A stretch of 64,000 nucleotides of DNA, taken from contig NZ_CP022189.1 of assembly GCF_003111685.1 (NCBI RefSeq), forward strand, positions 2,620,001-2,684,000, read 5' to 3'. The DNA is from Alloyangia pacifica. Its GTDB lineage: Bacteria; Pseudomonadota; Alphaproteobacteria; Rhodobacterales; Rhodobacteraceae. Each line of letters starts with the position of its first letter. The first letter of the stretch is position 1. Below the pieces are notes generated by a model. The model searched no databases. It worked only from the letters and a program-made list of their open reading frames with translations, and was not told the origin of the DNA. Shown here piece by piece: positions 63,088-64,000 of this stretch. The translations under genes were made by a program, and so were the position numbers.

Positions 63088-63843
63088 ATGACCGGATATT
63101 GGACTGGCCGAAAGGTGCTGTTGACCGGCGCGACGCGCGGCATCGGGCGCGCCATGGCCGAGCAGCTCGTGGCCGAGGGCGCGACCGTGCTTGGCGTCGC
63201 TCGCAACGTCGCCGCCCTGGACGGGATGACCCGGCGGCTCGGACCGCGATTCGATGGCCTCGAGGCCGACCTCGGCGATCCCGAAATTCCGCGCGGCGTG
63301 GTCAATTGGGTGGCCGACGTGCACCCAGACTGCTCGGTGCTGATCAACAATGCGGCAGTGATGAGCTACCCGCTGCTTGCCGATGGCGGGAACCACGACG
63401 CCGGGATCGAGGAGGAAGTGCGGATCAACCTGATCGCCCCCATGCAGATCGCCACGGCGCTTCTTCCCAGGCTCGCCGCACGGTCCGGGGCGCGGATCGT
63501 CAATGTCACATCGGGGCTGGCGGTCGCGCCCAAGACCGATGCGCCGATCTACTGCGCCACCAAGGCCGGGATGCGCAGCTTCACCCGCAGCCTGCGCTAC
63601 CAAGCCGAGGACGCCGAACTGCGGATCGGCATCTGCGAGGCGCTGCTGCCGGCGGTGAACACGTCGCTCTCGCGCGGCCGGGCAGAGCGCAAGATGGCCG
63701 CCCCCGAGGCCGCCGCGGCCATCCTCGCCGGCGCCGAGGCCGGAAAGCCGGAAATCTGGATCGGCAAGACCCGGCTGCTGCGCAAGGTCATGCGGCTGTC
63801 GCCCGCGCTCGGCCACCTCATCATGCGCCGGATCGAGGCCTGA
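63088..63843 (+). CDS. Short-chain dehydrogenase/reductase
   Basis: The 251-residue classical SDR has the nucleotide-binding TGATRGIG at 13-20 and SVLINNAAVMS, with Ser of VNVTSGLA, Tyr155 and Lys159 (YCATK) as the catalytic triad. It oxidises or reduces an alcohol/carbonyl with NAD(P)H; the substrate is unknown. Sequence features resemble SDRs found with TetR regulators in lipid or xenobiotic metabolism. It is divergent from the TetR gene. Confidence 0.92.
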   Translation: MTGYWTGRKVLLTGATRGIGRAMAEQLVAEGATVLGVARNVAALDGMTRRLGPRFDGLEADLGDPEIPRGVVNWVADVHPDCSVLINNAAVMSYPLLADGGNHDAGIEEEVRINLIAPMQIATALLPRLAARSGARIVNVTSGLAVAPKTDAPIYCATKAGMRSFTRSLRYQAEDAELRIGICEALLPAVNTSLSRGRAERKMAAPEAAAAILAGAEAGKPEIWIGKTRLLRKVMRLSPALGHLIMRRIEA

Positions 63844-63846
63844 AGC

Positions 63847-64000
63847 TCAGGCCTCAAGCTCCTCCGAGGGAATCATCGGGAAAAACCGTCCCGACGACCA
63901 CAGCCCGAACCAGCGTGCCTCGTCATGCTCGTGGTGCACGCCCAGCTCGACCAGCCGGTAGAAGCTCTTGCGGTCGATCAGCGCCTCGAGATTGCGCCGC
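63847..64000 (-). CDS. Unidentified protein, C-terminal part (cut by window edge)
   Basis: Reading the minus strand to a TGA at 63847 gives about 50 residues ending FFPMIPSEELEA, with HHEHDEARWFGLWSSGR before that. Composition and codon use look real, and the stop lies three bases from the facing SDR stop. The rest lies beyond base 64000. I do not recognise it. Confidence 0.5.
   Translation of the reverse strand, partial: RRNLEALIDRKSFYRLVELGVHHEHDEARWFGLWSSGRFFPMIPSEELEA

Overview
The window is a gene-dense, GC-rich stretch of an alphaproteobacterial chromosome. It most likely comes from the Rhodobacteraceae (Roseobacter/Rhodobacter group). Support includes the ftsK-lolA order, an EnvC-CtpA operon downstream of gpmI, DUF1467 beside methylmalonyl-CoA epimerase, small tetracysteine proteins of the DUF6455 type, a DUF5928-type glycosyltransferase, and an FnrL-like TTGAT-N4-ATCAA box. 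I see no rRNA, tRNA, insertion sequence, prophage or CRISPR array. Most of the window is core genome, with a few accessory insertions.

Layout. 1-14.5 kb: hspQ (cut by the window edge), a lytic-transglycosylase lipoprotein, lolA, ftsK, dapC-like and dapE lysine-pathway genes, rnr, a GST with a divergent WYL regulator, an MltB-like transglycosylase and rppH. 14.5-21.5 kb (minus strand): gpmI-envC-ctpA, then a TRAP transporter dctP-dctQ-dctM. 21.7-22.7 kb: three tandem DUF6455-like genes behind a near-ideal FNR-type promoter. 22.7-27.7 kb: M48 protease, DUF167, nitroreductase, EI24, DUF1467, mce, a receiver-only response regulator and a hemerythrin. 28-29.4 kb: an MT-A70 adenine methyltransferase facing a BglII/BstYI-family endonuclease, a probable type II restriction-modification pair; the endonuclease start overlaps the stop of aspS. 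29.4-36.3 kb: aspS, cfa, carB. 36.5-41.1 kb: livKHMGF-type ABC importer. 41.3-44.3 kb: molybdate uptake (ModE-like regulator, Mo-box, modABC). 44.4-49 kb: GntR regulator, EamA exporter, family-specific hypotheticals and a CPBP protease. 49.2-51.4 kb: accD-folC, followed by a gene-free 413-bp stretch that looks like a structured non-coding RNA gene with its own promoter and terminator. 51.8-58.4 kb: zapE, an MFS transporter, a four-gene operon led by S-formylglutathione hydrolase, an AEC carrier and a short zinc-finger protein. 58.4-64 kb: ABC ATPase, HIT protein, a branching-type glycosyltransferase divergent from a sulfotransferase, a TetR-SDR divergent pair, and a gene cut by the right edge.

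How it works together. The envelope theme is strong: lolA, two transglycosylases, EnvC and CtpA, plus a putative sulfated-glycan pair. Uptake is served by TRAP, Liv and Mod importers. The parts most worth following up are the FNR-box/tetracysteine operon, the restriction-modification pair coupled to aspS, and the putative RNA downstream of folC. All assignments are by reading translations and motifs; no database search was run.
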